Source: Hericium rajendrae
Lineage: Eukaryota > Basidiomycota > Agaricomycetes > Russulales > Hericiaceae
Direction: 5' to 3'
NCBI GenBank assembly: GCA_033439255.1
Contig: CM065878.1
Span: 248,001 to 312,000, forward strand
DNA length: 64,000 nucleotides
Shown here: positions 36,685 to 48,115 of the stretch, one piece after another
Layout: every line of letters begins with the position of its first letter
How positions within the stretch are numbered: the stretch's first letter is position 1
Translations under genes and position numbers: made by a program
The notes under the pieces: model-generated
What the model was told of the DNA's origin: nothing
Database searches by the model: none
Seen by the model: only the letters and a program-made list of their open reading frames with translations

Positions 36685-38054
36685 CATCTGAAAAATGTAC
36701 CAGTGCTATATTGCTCTATATAACCTATATAGAAGCTATAGCTCCATAGCAATCCTCTTTTATATATAGAATTTCATAGCTACAGAGCAGTCTATGATAA
36801 GCTATGTAGTCAGATAGAATTGCTATGCTCTGAGCTATGATAGCTATAATAGCTATCAGAGCATAAGGCATAGCTATGATAGCTATACAGACTATGTTAC
36901 TTATGCTATGTATGTCTATTATCATATCATATCTAGCTTAATAGGATTGCTATATATTCTATATCATCTCTAAGTAATATATTGCCTAACAATGCTATAA
37001 AAACATTTTAATTATCTGAATTGTTTTATAGGCTTTACAATCATTATATCTTAGATAAACAAAACATCGAAAATTTAAACACATATCATTTTATTAAGAG
37101 AGACTAATATACAACAAAACTACATTACACTATAAAGTTAGAGTCTTAATTATAAACATAAGTCAAACTAGATTAGATAAAAGATACAACACAAAGACTT
37201 ACTCTACAAAGACAATAAAAAGCGAAAATGAAACCCTAAAAGTCAACAACTGATTGTAAGTAAACAATGAAAAGAAAGAACATTATATATAAGACTTACC
37301 AAAGAGAAGAAAAAGCGAAAATTTTGAAGTCTACAAAAATAAAAGATAAGTATAAATATTAATTGACAATATAACAAGATGAGGACTTACCGAATATAAA
37401 GAGTTGAAGAGAGAGAGGAGAGAAGGACGAAAGACGAGAGATGGTAGTGGTAGGGAAGAGAGAGAGGACGCGCGTCGTGCATGCCTTATATAGGCGAGCG
37501 CGTCAGAGCCCGAATTGCAGCTGGCCGGTGGTTGCTGGGCGCCGCGGTAGAGGCTACCGGTTTAGACTTCACTAAGGTAGATTAGGTGCTCAAGATCATA
37601 CAGTAGAGTAGACACATACCTGGCTCATTCATAGTTTAGATATAACAAAGTAACATAGTCTGCGTTTTTCTAAGATTTATTAGCATTTTATTTGATTTGT
37701 TGAGTTCGAAACAGCCGGCCGCGCGAGTCGTGCTGCTGTGGCTGCACTCGACGCGCGACTTAGTGCGTTACTTCGTCCAGCACTCCTTCCACCTCCACTC
37801 CCCCCTCCCCCTTCCCTCGTCTCATTCTCTTTCCACCGGCAAGGCACGGCGTGAGGTGTCCCAGTCACTGAAATACATTATATAAGGCAACTTGCCTAAA
37901 ACGTATTACAAAAACCCCGGCAGTTGCTGCCCGGGGCCTTGCCGTAGATATTATAATTCACACACTTAAGCCGCATTATAATGCGACACAGCGGCACCTG
38001 GGATAGCCCAGGGGCCACGACAAAACATATATCATTGCATAAAAAAACATAGCA

Positions 38055-38077
38055 GCCGAGATCGTAAGGATCTCGGC
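38055..38077. other. Family B small hairpin, B2 copy
   Basis: GCCGAGATC GTAAG GATCTCGGC: perfect 9-bp stem; the loop reads GTAAG. Confidence 0.65.
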
Positions 38078-38139
38078 CGCCGTCGCTACTGCTCGTTACC
38101 GCCGCCGCGCGCTTGGCTACGGGCCTGTTGACACTCCGG

Positions 38140-38240
38140 CGTACCTGCGCTCGCCGGCGCCTCCCTGCGCGCTCGCCGGCGCCTCCCCTGCGCTCGCCGG
38201 CGCCTCCTCGCGCGCTCGCCGGCGCTTCCCTTCGCGCTCG
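38140..38240 (+). repeat. Minisatellite of B2, unit about 24 bp
   Basis: Four units of CTGCGCGCTCGCCGGCGCCTC with small length changes, at the position where B1 has a 32-bp and B3 a 22-24 bp unit. Confidence 0.75.
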
Positions 38241-41200
38241 CCGCCGCCCACCGCCCTGCACCCTCGCCCACTTGCGCCCCACGGTTACACACGCACTGCA
38301 CCCGCATTGCGCACGCTGTTCGCCGCACATCCGCTGTAGAGCGTGCGTGCCGCCGTCCGGTCGGCACAGGGGCGCTACGCGCCTGCTTGCCGCTGGCGCC
38401 GTCCACAGCGCTGGCCGCGCATCCGCCGCGCCGCCGATGGCTCCCGCGAGCATCGGGTGGGTGGACGCGCGAGGGCCGGGGTACACGTGGGGGCACTAGG
38501 GCGCGGGCGCGGCAGTGGGACGCGCGGGTGCGGCACTGGAGCGCACGGGGCACTGGCTTGGGACACGCACGCACGGCGCGCGGGCACAGGATGCCGACGC
38601 GAGGGCATGGCGCGTGGGCGCGAGCGTGGGGGGGTGCTGGGACGTGGGCGCGTGGCTGCGCGGGGGCTGGTACGCACGTGGGGCTTGCTAACGCGCAAGC
38701 GCACGGGCGGTGTTGTGACACGAGCGCAGGGGGCGGGCGGGCAGGCGGGCGCTCGCGTGCTGAGCGAGCGGGCGGCGAGCTGCGAGCTGCTGGGCACGCG
38801 CTGGGGCTGATGTTGGGGCTGACATCGGGGATGCGGTGCTGACTCACGCGCGTGGACTCAGGCGTGCGCGAGGTGGGAGAGTGGGCTGTCCGAGTGCGCG
38901 CGTGCACTGCGCGCGGCAGGGGCCTTCAGCGGCGCGGGGTCGTCGTCGTTGCGCACACGTGAGGAGACATGAGGCTACGCCGGCAGGGGCGCTGGTGTGC
39001 GGCCGAGGCATTGAGCACGCACGCGAATTGCTGGCGCATGCATGCGATCGGGTGGTGTGGACGCGCACGAGCGCAGAGGGTGGTGGTGGTGGCACTTGCG
39101 CGCGGGCACGGGGAGGGGCAAGGTCGAACGCGCATTTGCGAGCACGCGGGGAGGGAGATACTGTGTTTGGGGGTGGGTCTCGTCGCGCGGCCTGCTATGC
39201 CACGTCAGCGCACTCGAGAGCTAAAAAAAGAAAAGAGATAGTTAGTGTAGCACGAAATACGAATGTGTAGACAAAATAACTTACGAGCTTGAGGGCTGTT
39301 GAGCCCCGGATTGTCCCCGCTTGATCATGGGAGGACGAGGAAGACGACGGGCTGAGCCATGAGCCTTGTGGCACCGATCGGCGATTGCCGAACAGGGTAC
39401 CGAATGAGGCTGGCCGAACTTCGAAGATGACTTTCAAGGCAAGTAAATTTCCTTAAATTGTAAGAATAATACCGTAGCTGTAGATACAATACATGAATGT
39501 AACTGCAAATTTTAGTACGAATTGAGTGGACTGCAAGCATACTGTGTGCGAAGCACTGTTAAGCACGTCTAAAATGGACGGCGCCTGTCGATAGTGCTCA
39601 ACGCGTCGAGCTCGAATCGAGCTCTCGGGCACGCCGGGCACTGGATTCGAGCTGCAATTGTGCAGCATGTCTGGCTTGCAACTTATATCCGGTGCTCTCT
39701 ATACATTGTGGCATACGATTTAAACATACTACGACTTACTTGTAAATTTTAACTGTCTGTATATCTAGGATCTAGTGAAATACGTGATTTCTTGCTCTAA
39801 GGACAGTATTTTTAGACATATTTCGGATCTCAAGCCCTGAAATCGAGTCCAAAAAAATCGAGACTTCGTACATACATTGTATACTCAATAAGTAAACGTT
39901 TCGCGCATTTAAATAAGTACCGTTCTCTGTGATAAAGCCTGCACCCCACGACATACAGTCTAGGGTTACTATAGGGTTTATATAATTCAGTCATCCCGGC
40001 CCTGATAGTCATCAAATTTGCGAGAAAATTTGTATATACATTGTGTATTGCAGTATCTACACGTTTATGCCTCAAAATCTGGCCAGAATGGCCCCGAACG
40101 CGTGCGCGCGCACCCTTTTCCTCGAATGTCGGTCATCTCGGCCTTCAGCCACCGACGTTCGGCGATTGCCGAGCCGCGTCACAGCTGCTACGCGGCTCGT
40201 CCTCTCCCTCTGCACCTGCACACTCTCCCTGTCCTGCGCGCCCTCCTCTTCTTCGCGCTGACGCGTAGCTCTGCGCCCGTTGCGCGTCTCGCCTCCCTAT
40301 CCGCTCGCTCCCCTTTTCCTAGCCATCGCGCACATCCGGCGCCGTCCCCGGCCCTCGACCACACCCCCACGGCTTCCAGCAGCTCTCCGCCCCCTTCCAC
40401 GAGCGCCGGATTCACGCACGCAAGCGCGCTCAACACGCTTCGAACGCGCGAGGACCTGCGCAGAACCCGAAGACGTGCGCCCGACACCTACGCGTGCCCG
40501 ACACCTACGCATGCGTGCGTGCCCTGCCTAGCAGCCACCACCCCGACACACGCACGTGCACCCACATCACCAGCGCGTGCCCGCCGTACGCGTCCACCGC
40601 CACCACGCCCTCGCGTTGCCGCCACGCAGCTGCCACACACCCTGGAGCATCGCTCAACGCGCGCCCCGGCCCTGCGCGCGATGCGTGGCACCCCAACGAC
40701 GGCACGCTGCACCCCAGCAGCGGCGCACGCTGTCGCCACCCCTACCCGACGCCCTAGCAACAGCGCCACGCGCACCGGCCACGCGCCACGTGCAGCAACC
40801 ACACACGGGCCCCAGCAGCGGTGCGCAGCACTAGCACCTGCGGTCGCGCATGCTAGCGACGTAGCAGCGACGACGGCAGCAGCGCCAGCGGCACTGATGG
40901 CGTGCATCGCGGCAATGACGCCGGAGGTGCTGCGGGACGAGCGGCGGCGGTGGGAGGTCCGCGCAGTCACGTAGCCGAGGGGCTGAGGGCGGGAGGCGCA
41001 TGTGTGCGTAGCCGAGGCGGGGCATGCGCGGTGGCGGCGGGGAGTGAGTGGCGGCGACGGGGAGCGAGCGGCGATGACGGGGAGCGGGCGCAGGCGCGTA
41101 GCCGAGGGCGGGGCGTGCGAGCGAGCGCGTAACCGAGCGCTCGCGTAGCCGAGGTCGGGCGGGGCGGGAGGCGGTGAGCGCGTAGCCGAGGCGGGAAGCG

Positions 41201-41529
41201 CGCAGGGCGGTGGATGGTGCCGAGGCAGCACGGGAACGGTGCCGAGCGGGTAGGCGCGCTAACCGCGCGGCAGTGAGTAGCGTACGGCCCGGTAAGCGGC
41301 CCCGACTGAAATTATAATACGAGTGAATTATATTGTGTGTGGCAAGGCCCTGGGCAGCAACTGCCGGGGTTTTTGTAATACACTTCAGGCAAGTTGCTGG
41401 TACATAATATAATTTCATAGCTGGGACTGGTGGCGGCATCGTTCGATGGTAAAAAGGGGTAGCAGGGACGTTGGGGGCCTCTAGGTAAGCAGGCTTATTC
41501 TTTTTTTTTCTGTCTTCGCGCTAATCAAA

Positions 41530-41562
41530 CGAGTATCGTTCGTGTATGCACGAATGATACTC
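41530..41562. other. Family A hairpin, A5 copy, with a compensating change
   Basis: CGAGTATCGTTCGTG TAT GCACGAATGATACTCG. Relative to the common form, C-G has become T-A on both sides of the stem (CGCTCG/CGAGCG to CGTTCG/CGAATG). Confidence 0.8.
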
Positions 41563-41667
41563 GTGTGTCTTCTCCCGACCACGTCTTCCTTTCGACACCC
41601 CGCGCCCATGACTCCGTCCCATCCCAACCCCTCGACAACGTCGTCGTTGACGCCGTCGTCGAGTCTC

Positions 41668-41681
41668 ATTGCCATGGCAAC
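41668..41681. promoter_or_regulatory. RFX X-box-like palindrome in A5
   Basis: ATTGCCATGGCAAC, one base from the perfect 14-mer site. Confidence 0.45.
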
Positions 41682-43103
41682 GAGACTCGACCAGACGTCG
41701 TACGACGCGCACGCGCACTCTACCGCACCCACGCAATGCCCCCAAGCCACGTCCACATCCGCATCCCCGTGCGCGCGACCCCGTCCTTGCCGTGTGTGCA
41801 CCGCACGTCCGCGATTGCGTGCGCATGGCCCCGCTTGCATGAGCGGGCCACGTACGCCGGCAACTGCGTGCGATGGGTCGCGGACGACCGCGCCAGCGCA
41901 CACAGGCGTAGCGCGGGCAGCCCTGCGTGGCCTGCCAGCGCGCGGCCGTCGCGTGGCCCCGCCCTCAACACACACGGCCCCGCCCCGACTCCACTTGCAA
42001 CAGCGTACGCACGGACGGTGCGGGCGGTCACGCATGGCCCCGCCCTGCCTGCGAAAGGCCCCGCCCTGCCTGATCGTGGACGATCGTGCCAGCGTAGTCA
42101 CGCACGACCGCACCAGCCCACCCGCATGGCATCGGCAGCCGTGCATGGCCCTGCCAGCGTGCGGGCTGTCACGCATGGCCCCAACGTGCCTGTGTACGGC
42201 CACAGACGACCGTGCCGGCGCATGTACGCAGGCACGGGAGGGAGCCGCGCACGGACGAGCCAGTGCACGCTGTCGCGCGCGACCTCGCCTGCCCATGCGG
42301 GCCCATGCAGGCCAGCACCCGAGCGTGCACGGCTACGCACACCAGCCGCAGCGCATGCATGCGACCATGCACGGCGTGGGCAGTCGTGCACGGCGCAGTC
42401 TGCGTGCACGAGGCTGCATGGCCCCGTTCGTGTGCGCGATGCCACGTATGCCGGCTACCATGCGTGTACAACCGCAACGCACAACCGCCGTGCACGCACG
42501 CACGCAACGACCAGGCGCAAACAGCCATGTGTGGCGCCCTCTGCGCACGCGAGGCCATGCACGCCGGTGACGGTGCCGTTGCGCATGCACACGCGCTCGG
42601 GCAGGTGCCAGGTTGCCTCTTCTGTGCGCACCGGGCCATGCACATCGGCGATGGCGTGCACACGCGAGCGACTGCATGCATTGTTGGCTACACACGCCCG
42701 GCTGCGACGATGGGTGCCACGTCGCATGCCATTGCGCGCGCGCGAGGTCCATGCAGGGTACTTATATTGTACTTAGCTATTTGTATAATGTAGTAGACTA
42801 CTGTGTAATGCCCTGGATCCATCAAATTCAAGAAATTTGACTTTAAATTTTTGGTGTTTATCTGACTTAGCATAGTCAGTATAGTGCTTATAGGAGCCAT
42901 AGTTCCTCTTACTAAGTAGAATAGCTCTATATATTTGACAATACTAGCTATGTAGGCTATGTACTTTACACAGTCTACTATGAGGGCTATGAGGGCTCTC
43001 ATAGCTCTACATAGCTTGACTGGTCAAAGTCATAGACTCCATAGCTTCCCTATAGGAAACATAGCTTGACCTTTTGCTATGTAAAGATTAGATTTTTCAG
43101 ATG

Positions 43104-44224
43104 CAGGTCCAGCAAGATGCTGATTGGCACCCCATCCAACAGTAGATGTACTGTTACTGTGACATATGCATGGTGGTTGGGTGATGTCTACACATCCATG
43201 GTGAAGTTCAGATTGCCTTCGTGCTCCTGTGATCTCGAAGGTAAGTGAATCCTCTTTTGTGTCAAGTGCGAGTACTGACACAAAGTAACTTCGAAATGCA
43301 GTTGCGCACCTGTGCAAACACGAGTTTCACGTCGCGCGATACAGTTGAAGGGGATGGTATGTAGTACATTGGCCACCCAGTCTTCATGAGGCAGTTGAAG
43401 CCTCGATCGGCCACAATGTTGAATGGCCGCATGCTCTCTGCAACCCACCGCACAATCTTGGCTCTAGAACTATAGTAAGGTCGCTATCATGTCTAAAATT
43501 CTTGTTGGCTTACTTGGTCTCCATCTTTGTATGTTGTCGGGATGAGTAGGTAACCTTTCCTTTGCCTTTATGCTCAAATGCAGCCATTATTGTGCCGTCT
43601 CGCAAATACGGCTTAACAACTTTGTCACGCGCAGCTGTCACGTTGTCAGCATTGTCTGCGGCTGCAATTATTTCAGCACCCCAACACTTCCGTGCATGCT
43701 TGCACATGTTACCAGTGGACTGTGCATCAGTCGTGTGCAAGAACCGTGACACACGTTTGTTGCAGCCCTTTGCTGAGCACCAAAAGGTATGACACTTGTT
43801 CCCTTTGATGTAGTCAATGTTGGGGATCACGCTAAAGAATGCATAGATTGGTGAGGTCCAGCGATTGCGCATGCACTCTAAAATCTCGAAGTAAGTGCTT
43901 ATTCTGTGTGCAATAATTATCCTTACTTAATTCTGATTCATCATTCTCTTCAGGTTCGTCCTTGACACTGGGTGCCGCTGATGAGCTGTGCACTGAGTGA
44001 GTTCCAACAGTATGTCCATCAGCATCAACCTCTTTGATCACATCTATCCCTTCTTCTGCCAACCGCTCCTCATCTTCCTCTTCACTCATGACACTTGCAT
44101 TGTGGCTCGTGCGACGTGATGCTGATGCTGATGCTGATGTCGTCTGGGGTTTTTTCGCAGGGGCATCAGAAGTCGAAGAAGCTGATGGTTTGCGCTTCTT
44201 TGTCGAAGAGTTACGTGGAGCCAT
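43104..44224 (-). pseudogene. hAT1 transposase, N-terminal part with BED zinc finger
   Basis: Starts at ATG 44224 (MAPRNSSTKKRKPSASSTSD, a basic likely nuclear signal) with an acidic MSEEEDEERLAEEGIDVIKE segment. The next exon has the BED-type finger CHTFWCSAKGCNKRVSRFLH ... HARKCW. Then comes a third exon ending with CRDVKLVFAQVRNC-type text before A5. Matches hAT2 exon by exon. Confidence 0.85.
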
Positions 44225-44548
44225 TCAGACTGTATGAGGATTGTGATGTAATGTGTGTGCGCTATGGTGATTGTATGGAGATTGTGCGATTGATATGGGA
44301 TGGGGTGCAACTACCAAATAGAGTCATAACTATACAGTTTATAAGAGTGGCTTGATGCTAATATGCAAGCATCAGAGCATGGCTTGATGCTTCTTGCCGG
44401 TGCATCCCAAAATGAAAGGTGACCTAACCCAATACCCATGGCATGGGTATGGGTTAGGGCTGGGTAGCAACATGATGACCCATACCCATACCCATGAGAC
44501 CCATACCCATGACCCACTGTGGGTTACCCATACCCATGCAGTTCACTA

Positions 44549-44672
44549 TTCATATATAAGGCTCGCATGACGTGCATTGCCTCTTGCTCTTTAATCCCCA
44601 CCATGTCTTGCCATGTCTATGCTTCATCATCGTTGCTTGCTTGCTTGTCGTCGTTGCTTGCCCGCTCATCGT
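44549..44672 (+). promoter_or_regulatory. Promoter region of A4 between hAT1 and hAT2
   Basis: TTCATATATAAGGCTCGCATG then TTGCCTCTTGCTCTTTAA, the family A TATA promoter (TATA 44554-44561). The last eight bases, CTCATCGT, are the hAT2 target site. Confidence 0.65.
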
Positions 44673-44886
44673 TAGTGAATGACATGGGTAACCCCCGGGT
44701 GTCTGGAGTCCAACCCGTACCCATACCCATACAAACCCAGACCCATTGCATGGGTACGGGTTTTAATGGGTATGGGTACAGGTGCCCTGCGGGTACACAA
44801 TTACCCATGGGTAAGTATCCAAAATGATGAATTTAGACATTTCGTAGCTTTTATAAGTAGCCTGCATGCCAATAACATATATTGTA

Positions 44887-47800
44887 CTACTTTTTGATAG
44901 CATCCCATCCCTCTTCCATCACAAACTCTTCTGCTGGATCACCATCCAGCACATCACCAAGGGCTGCTACCTTGAGTACATCGGAGTCCCTGATAAGTCC
45001 AAGGAGACTCCAATCACCAAGACAAAGTAGAGCTCGAGTTGTTTGCGCAGAGAGACGGTTTCTAATATGAGATAAAAGTAAACGGCCCCGACTAAAGGCA
45101 CGTTCGACTGCAACAGAGGTTGCTGAATCACAATACACACTACACGTCAGAGATAAGCATATCTTGGATGCATCAATGTACGTACCAGGGATCGAAAGAT
45201 AATTCAAAGCCATGCGCGAAAGTCGTGGATACTCGGAGCAACGCTTGGGATGGCTCCACCATGCAATAGCATCTTGAACGGGCTCGGGATCAGTGCTGAG
45301 ATAACGGTCAAGTTCATCACGACCGTCCTCCGTGTTCAAGGCACCGACAGTTGGGAGGTTGTCGAAGAGATTAGTATGGGTAGGCTATATTTTGAATCGA
45401 ATCAATATGTGCACATGAGCGAGGAATAATACCAATGAATAGAAGCATTTGACGTACCTTTTGTGCAGAGTCCTCAACCTCTGCGCTATTGTTCTCATCC
45501 TCGGTGTCATCTTCGACTTCCCGCGATGCGTAGGACCTATCGAATTCTTCACGCACAATGTTGCACGCCGTATCGATCCAGTCTTGTTCCCAGCATGCGG
45601 CCTTGAAGTACGCCAGTTTGTGTCGAGGGTGAAGGACTGTAGAACAATGAGATGAATATTTACTATCGAAGAAATATAACAGTTACTTACCCATTGCGAT
45701 CCTGTACACCTCCGATAAATCTGTCATAGTGTAGTAGCGATTGAGCGTGCGTTTGGCAATGTTGAGAGATGCACGGATAGCCGGGCTATATTTGGCAGCA
45801 AGGGCGTCGGTAGTGAATGATGAGTCGATGTGGTCCATGGCAGGGATGACCGTCGCAAGGTTAGGAGTGCCGTGAGAGAAAAAAAGCGTGGCGTCTTTCA
45901 AGATCTAAGGAACGCAGTCAGCAAGGCAAACTGCAGCAGGAACGAGAACGAGAGAATACGAGCGCCCATACGGGATAATACGAGCGCCCAGGACAATACG
46001 AGTGCCCACACGGGACAATACGAGCGCCCACACGGCCACTTACATTCAACACGTCGCGCAGCTGCTGCGCGATGTTCCACTCGTGCGCTGACAGCTCGTA
46101 TGCATCAAGGCCCAATGCCGTATCTCCAACGACCGCGCGCAAGGCCCGTTTGTACTCGAGGGCGAAATCGAGCATGTCATACGTGGAGTTCCACCGAGTG
46201 GAAACATCGCGTGGCATGACTCATTTGTTCATCTTCAAGTCCGATAATGTTTTCTTCCACGCGGGTAGGAGTTTTGTCGTCGAGTGAACGATCTTGTACG
46301 ACACCTTGCGTAGCTGGAGAGTTTGGGATCAGAGATGGGTTCCCAGGTGAGTAATGCTGAGCTTTACCTTCACGAGCACAAGCCTTACGGGCAGAATGCT
46401 CTTTTCCAGCTCTTTCTTTTCATCCGCGGTCAACTCGGCAACCTCGTCGACCCATCCCTCCTCCTCGTCTATCACCTCGTCACCCTCCGCAGCCACGGCG
46501 GCATTCTCAAGACGCGTCTGCATGTCCTCAATGTCAATGTCCTCAGCTAGCGGATCAAGTTCGGCCTCTGCTCCCGAGTCCGCCCCGGCACCTCCCTTCT
46601 TGGTGTCGAACTGCTTTAGCAAGCTCTTCGCCACTAAGTTAACGATGTGCGCGAAGCACCGGGTGTGGTTCGTCTCGCCAGGGAACTCGGGCAGAAGACG
46701 CTCGAGTTCTTGTATCATTACATCGTTCGCACTTGCATTGTCGCAAGTGACGCTGAGGATCTGCGGGTTTCGGTGAGTACGCGGTGTGCCGTGACTATAC
46801 TGACATCATACCTTTTCAGATATCCCGAAGTCGTCGAGCACCTGCGCGAATACCTTCGCCAGGTTAAGGCCGGAGTGCGACTGGACAGCAGATGGCGCCC
46901 AATCATACAAGAGATTGTGCACAGATCAAGTCAATTAACTGTGCCTATGGACATATGTAGACCTGTGGTACGTACCTCGGCGACTTCAAGGAAGTCGAGC
47001 AAAATACTGATTGGCTCCCTGTTCAGCAGTAAATGCACCGTAAGTGCGATAAAAGCACGGTGATTGGGTGACGACCATACGTTCGTTGCAAAATTCAAGT
47101 CTCCTTCGTACTCCTGTAAGTCATTTCATTTGTTAGTTCTAATTCTTCAAGCAGACTGATAGCTTACTTGTAGCATTTTCGCCATACAATTACGGGTGCA
47201 TGCAAATACCAACTTGACATCGCGCGACACGGTACGTGGCGACGGTAACTGATAACCTGGCCGTCCAGTCTTCATCAAAGACTTAAAGCAGGCATCGTCT
47301 ACGATATTGAACGGGCGAAGACTTTCAGAGACCCATCTTACGATCTCCGCCCTGCGAGCAACACCGGTAAGTCTTCGTTAATGGCCGAAAGGATTATTTA
47401 CTTACCGTGTCTCCATCTTAGTGTGCTGCACATGCGAGTAAGTGACTGTCCCTTTGTTTTTTCGTTCGAACGATGCTGTAATCTTTCCGCTTTTCAGGTA
47501 CCCCTTAACTACCTTCTCCCGTGCCGTCTTCACGTCTACGGCCTGCAGCGCCGCATGCAATATCTCTTCGCCCCAACACCTTCTTACATGCTTATGCATG
47601 TTTCCAGTCGACTGGGCATCCCCGGTGTCAAGATAGCGACGCACGATTTGCTTGCAGCCCTTTGCAGAGCACTTGAACTCGTGGCATTTCCGGTCTTTGA
47701 CATAGGTGATAGATGGTACGGGGTCGAAGAATGCATACATGGGCGATGTCCAGCATGCTTTCATACATTCTAAAATTGGCGGTGAGTCTCTGCTTCGATA

Positions 47801-48115
47801 TATTTAGAATAACGTACTTAATTTGGCGTTGTCATCCTCTTCGACATCTTCTGCAATATCTTCGGCATCGGATGTGGCCACAGAGTGACTGCGTCGAAGC
47901 GGGTATGTCTTTACTGTATTGCCATCACTGTCAAGCTCCTCCACCTCAACAGCACCATCATTTATCAGGCTCTCCTCATCCTCCTCCTCCTCCGACATGA
48001 CAGTTGCCTTTTGTGCTTGACCTGATGAGGTACGAACCTTCTTTGATGCATTACCAGAGATTGCGGGGGGCTTCCTCTTCTTCGAAGTTGTGGGGTTCTT
48101 GGTTGGTGGCATCAT
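44887..48115 (-). CDS. hAT transposase (hAT2), about nine or ten exons, one in-frame stop
   Basis: Start ATG 48115 (MMPPTKNPTTSKKRKPPA, basic), acidic exon 1, then a BED finger (CHEFKCSAKGCKQIVRRYLD ... HVRRC). Next come MVWSSP-type helices, a catalytic Asp in ILSVTCDNASANDVMIQEL (near 46730), CFAHIVNLVAKSLLKQFD, an acidic loop, RWNSTYDMLDFALEYKRAL, GTPNLATVIPAMDHIDS, and the hATC domain: RYLSTDPEPVQDAIAWW, LSRMALNYLSIPG, VAVERAFSRGRLLLSHIRNR, LSAQTTRALLCLGDWSLLG. Stop at 44887. Exon junctions fit GT...AG introns of 50-70 nt. A TGA at 46221-46223 stands where an Arg is likely. One intron holds a minisatellite. Probably inactive, but only by that one change as far as I can read. Confidence 0.85.
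45952..46036 (+). repeat. Minisatellite in an intron of hAT2
   Basis: Four units of about 21 bp, consensus GACAATACGAGCGCCCACACG, lengthening the intron between the RWNSTYD exon and the next. hAT1 lacks it. Confidence 0.75.

Larger units (their letters stand above)
37858..41427 (+). mobile_element. B2: best-preserved family B element
   Basis: 3,570 bp with ~90-bp TIRs: GTCCCAGTCACTG ... GGCAACTTGCCT ... GTATTACAAAAACCCCGGC then AGTTGCTGCCC on the left (37858-37945) and the same on the complement at 41335-41427. Inside: hairpin 38055-38077, minisatellite 38140-38240, GC arm 1 to 39220, AT-rich centre 39220-40100 flanked by GCGATTGCC palindromic phrases (39380, 40157), GC arm 2 to 41320. No convincing coding region. 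Confidence 0.72.
36685..43103 (-). mobile_element. A5: family A element in reverse orientation, carrying B2
   Basis: Ends CATCTGAAAAATG (36685) and GATTTTTCAGATG (43103). Comparison with the uninterrupted hAT2 shows that the pre-insertion site contained a single CA, now present on both sides (2-bp duplication). Reverse plan: right arm 36690-37080, mini-introns 37260-37400, TATA complement 37485-37493, B2 (37858-41427), hairpin 41530-41562, X-box-like site 41668, GC core 41570-42760, left arm. CpG-rich. Confidence 0.82.
34467..44548 (-). mobile_element. hAT1: hAT transposon carrying A5
   Basis: TIRs TAGTGAATGGCATGGGTAACC (34467) and, on the complement, TAGTGAACTGCATGGGTATG (44548), with inner GGGTATGGGTA arrays. 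The gene reads leftward from 44224. A5 (36685-43103) splits it, with CA duplicated. The 8-bp flanks do not match (TCTTCATG / TTCATATA): the left flank is family B, the right a family A promoter, so a deletion or recombination has changed one side since insertion. Confidence 0.85.

Noticed and set aside
36685-43103. Family A as an introner that is spliced out whole
   Set aside because: The right end offers TTTTTCAG but the left end has no GT donor at a fixed place; lengths of 2.6-25 kb also speak against it.
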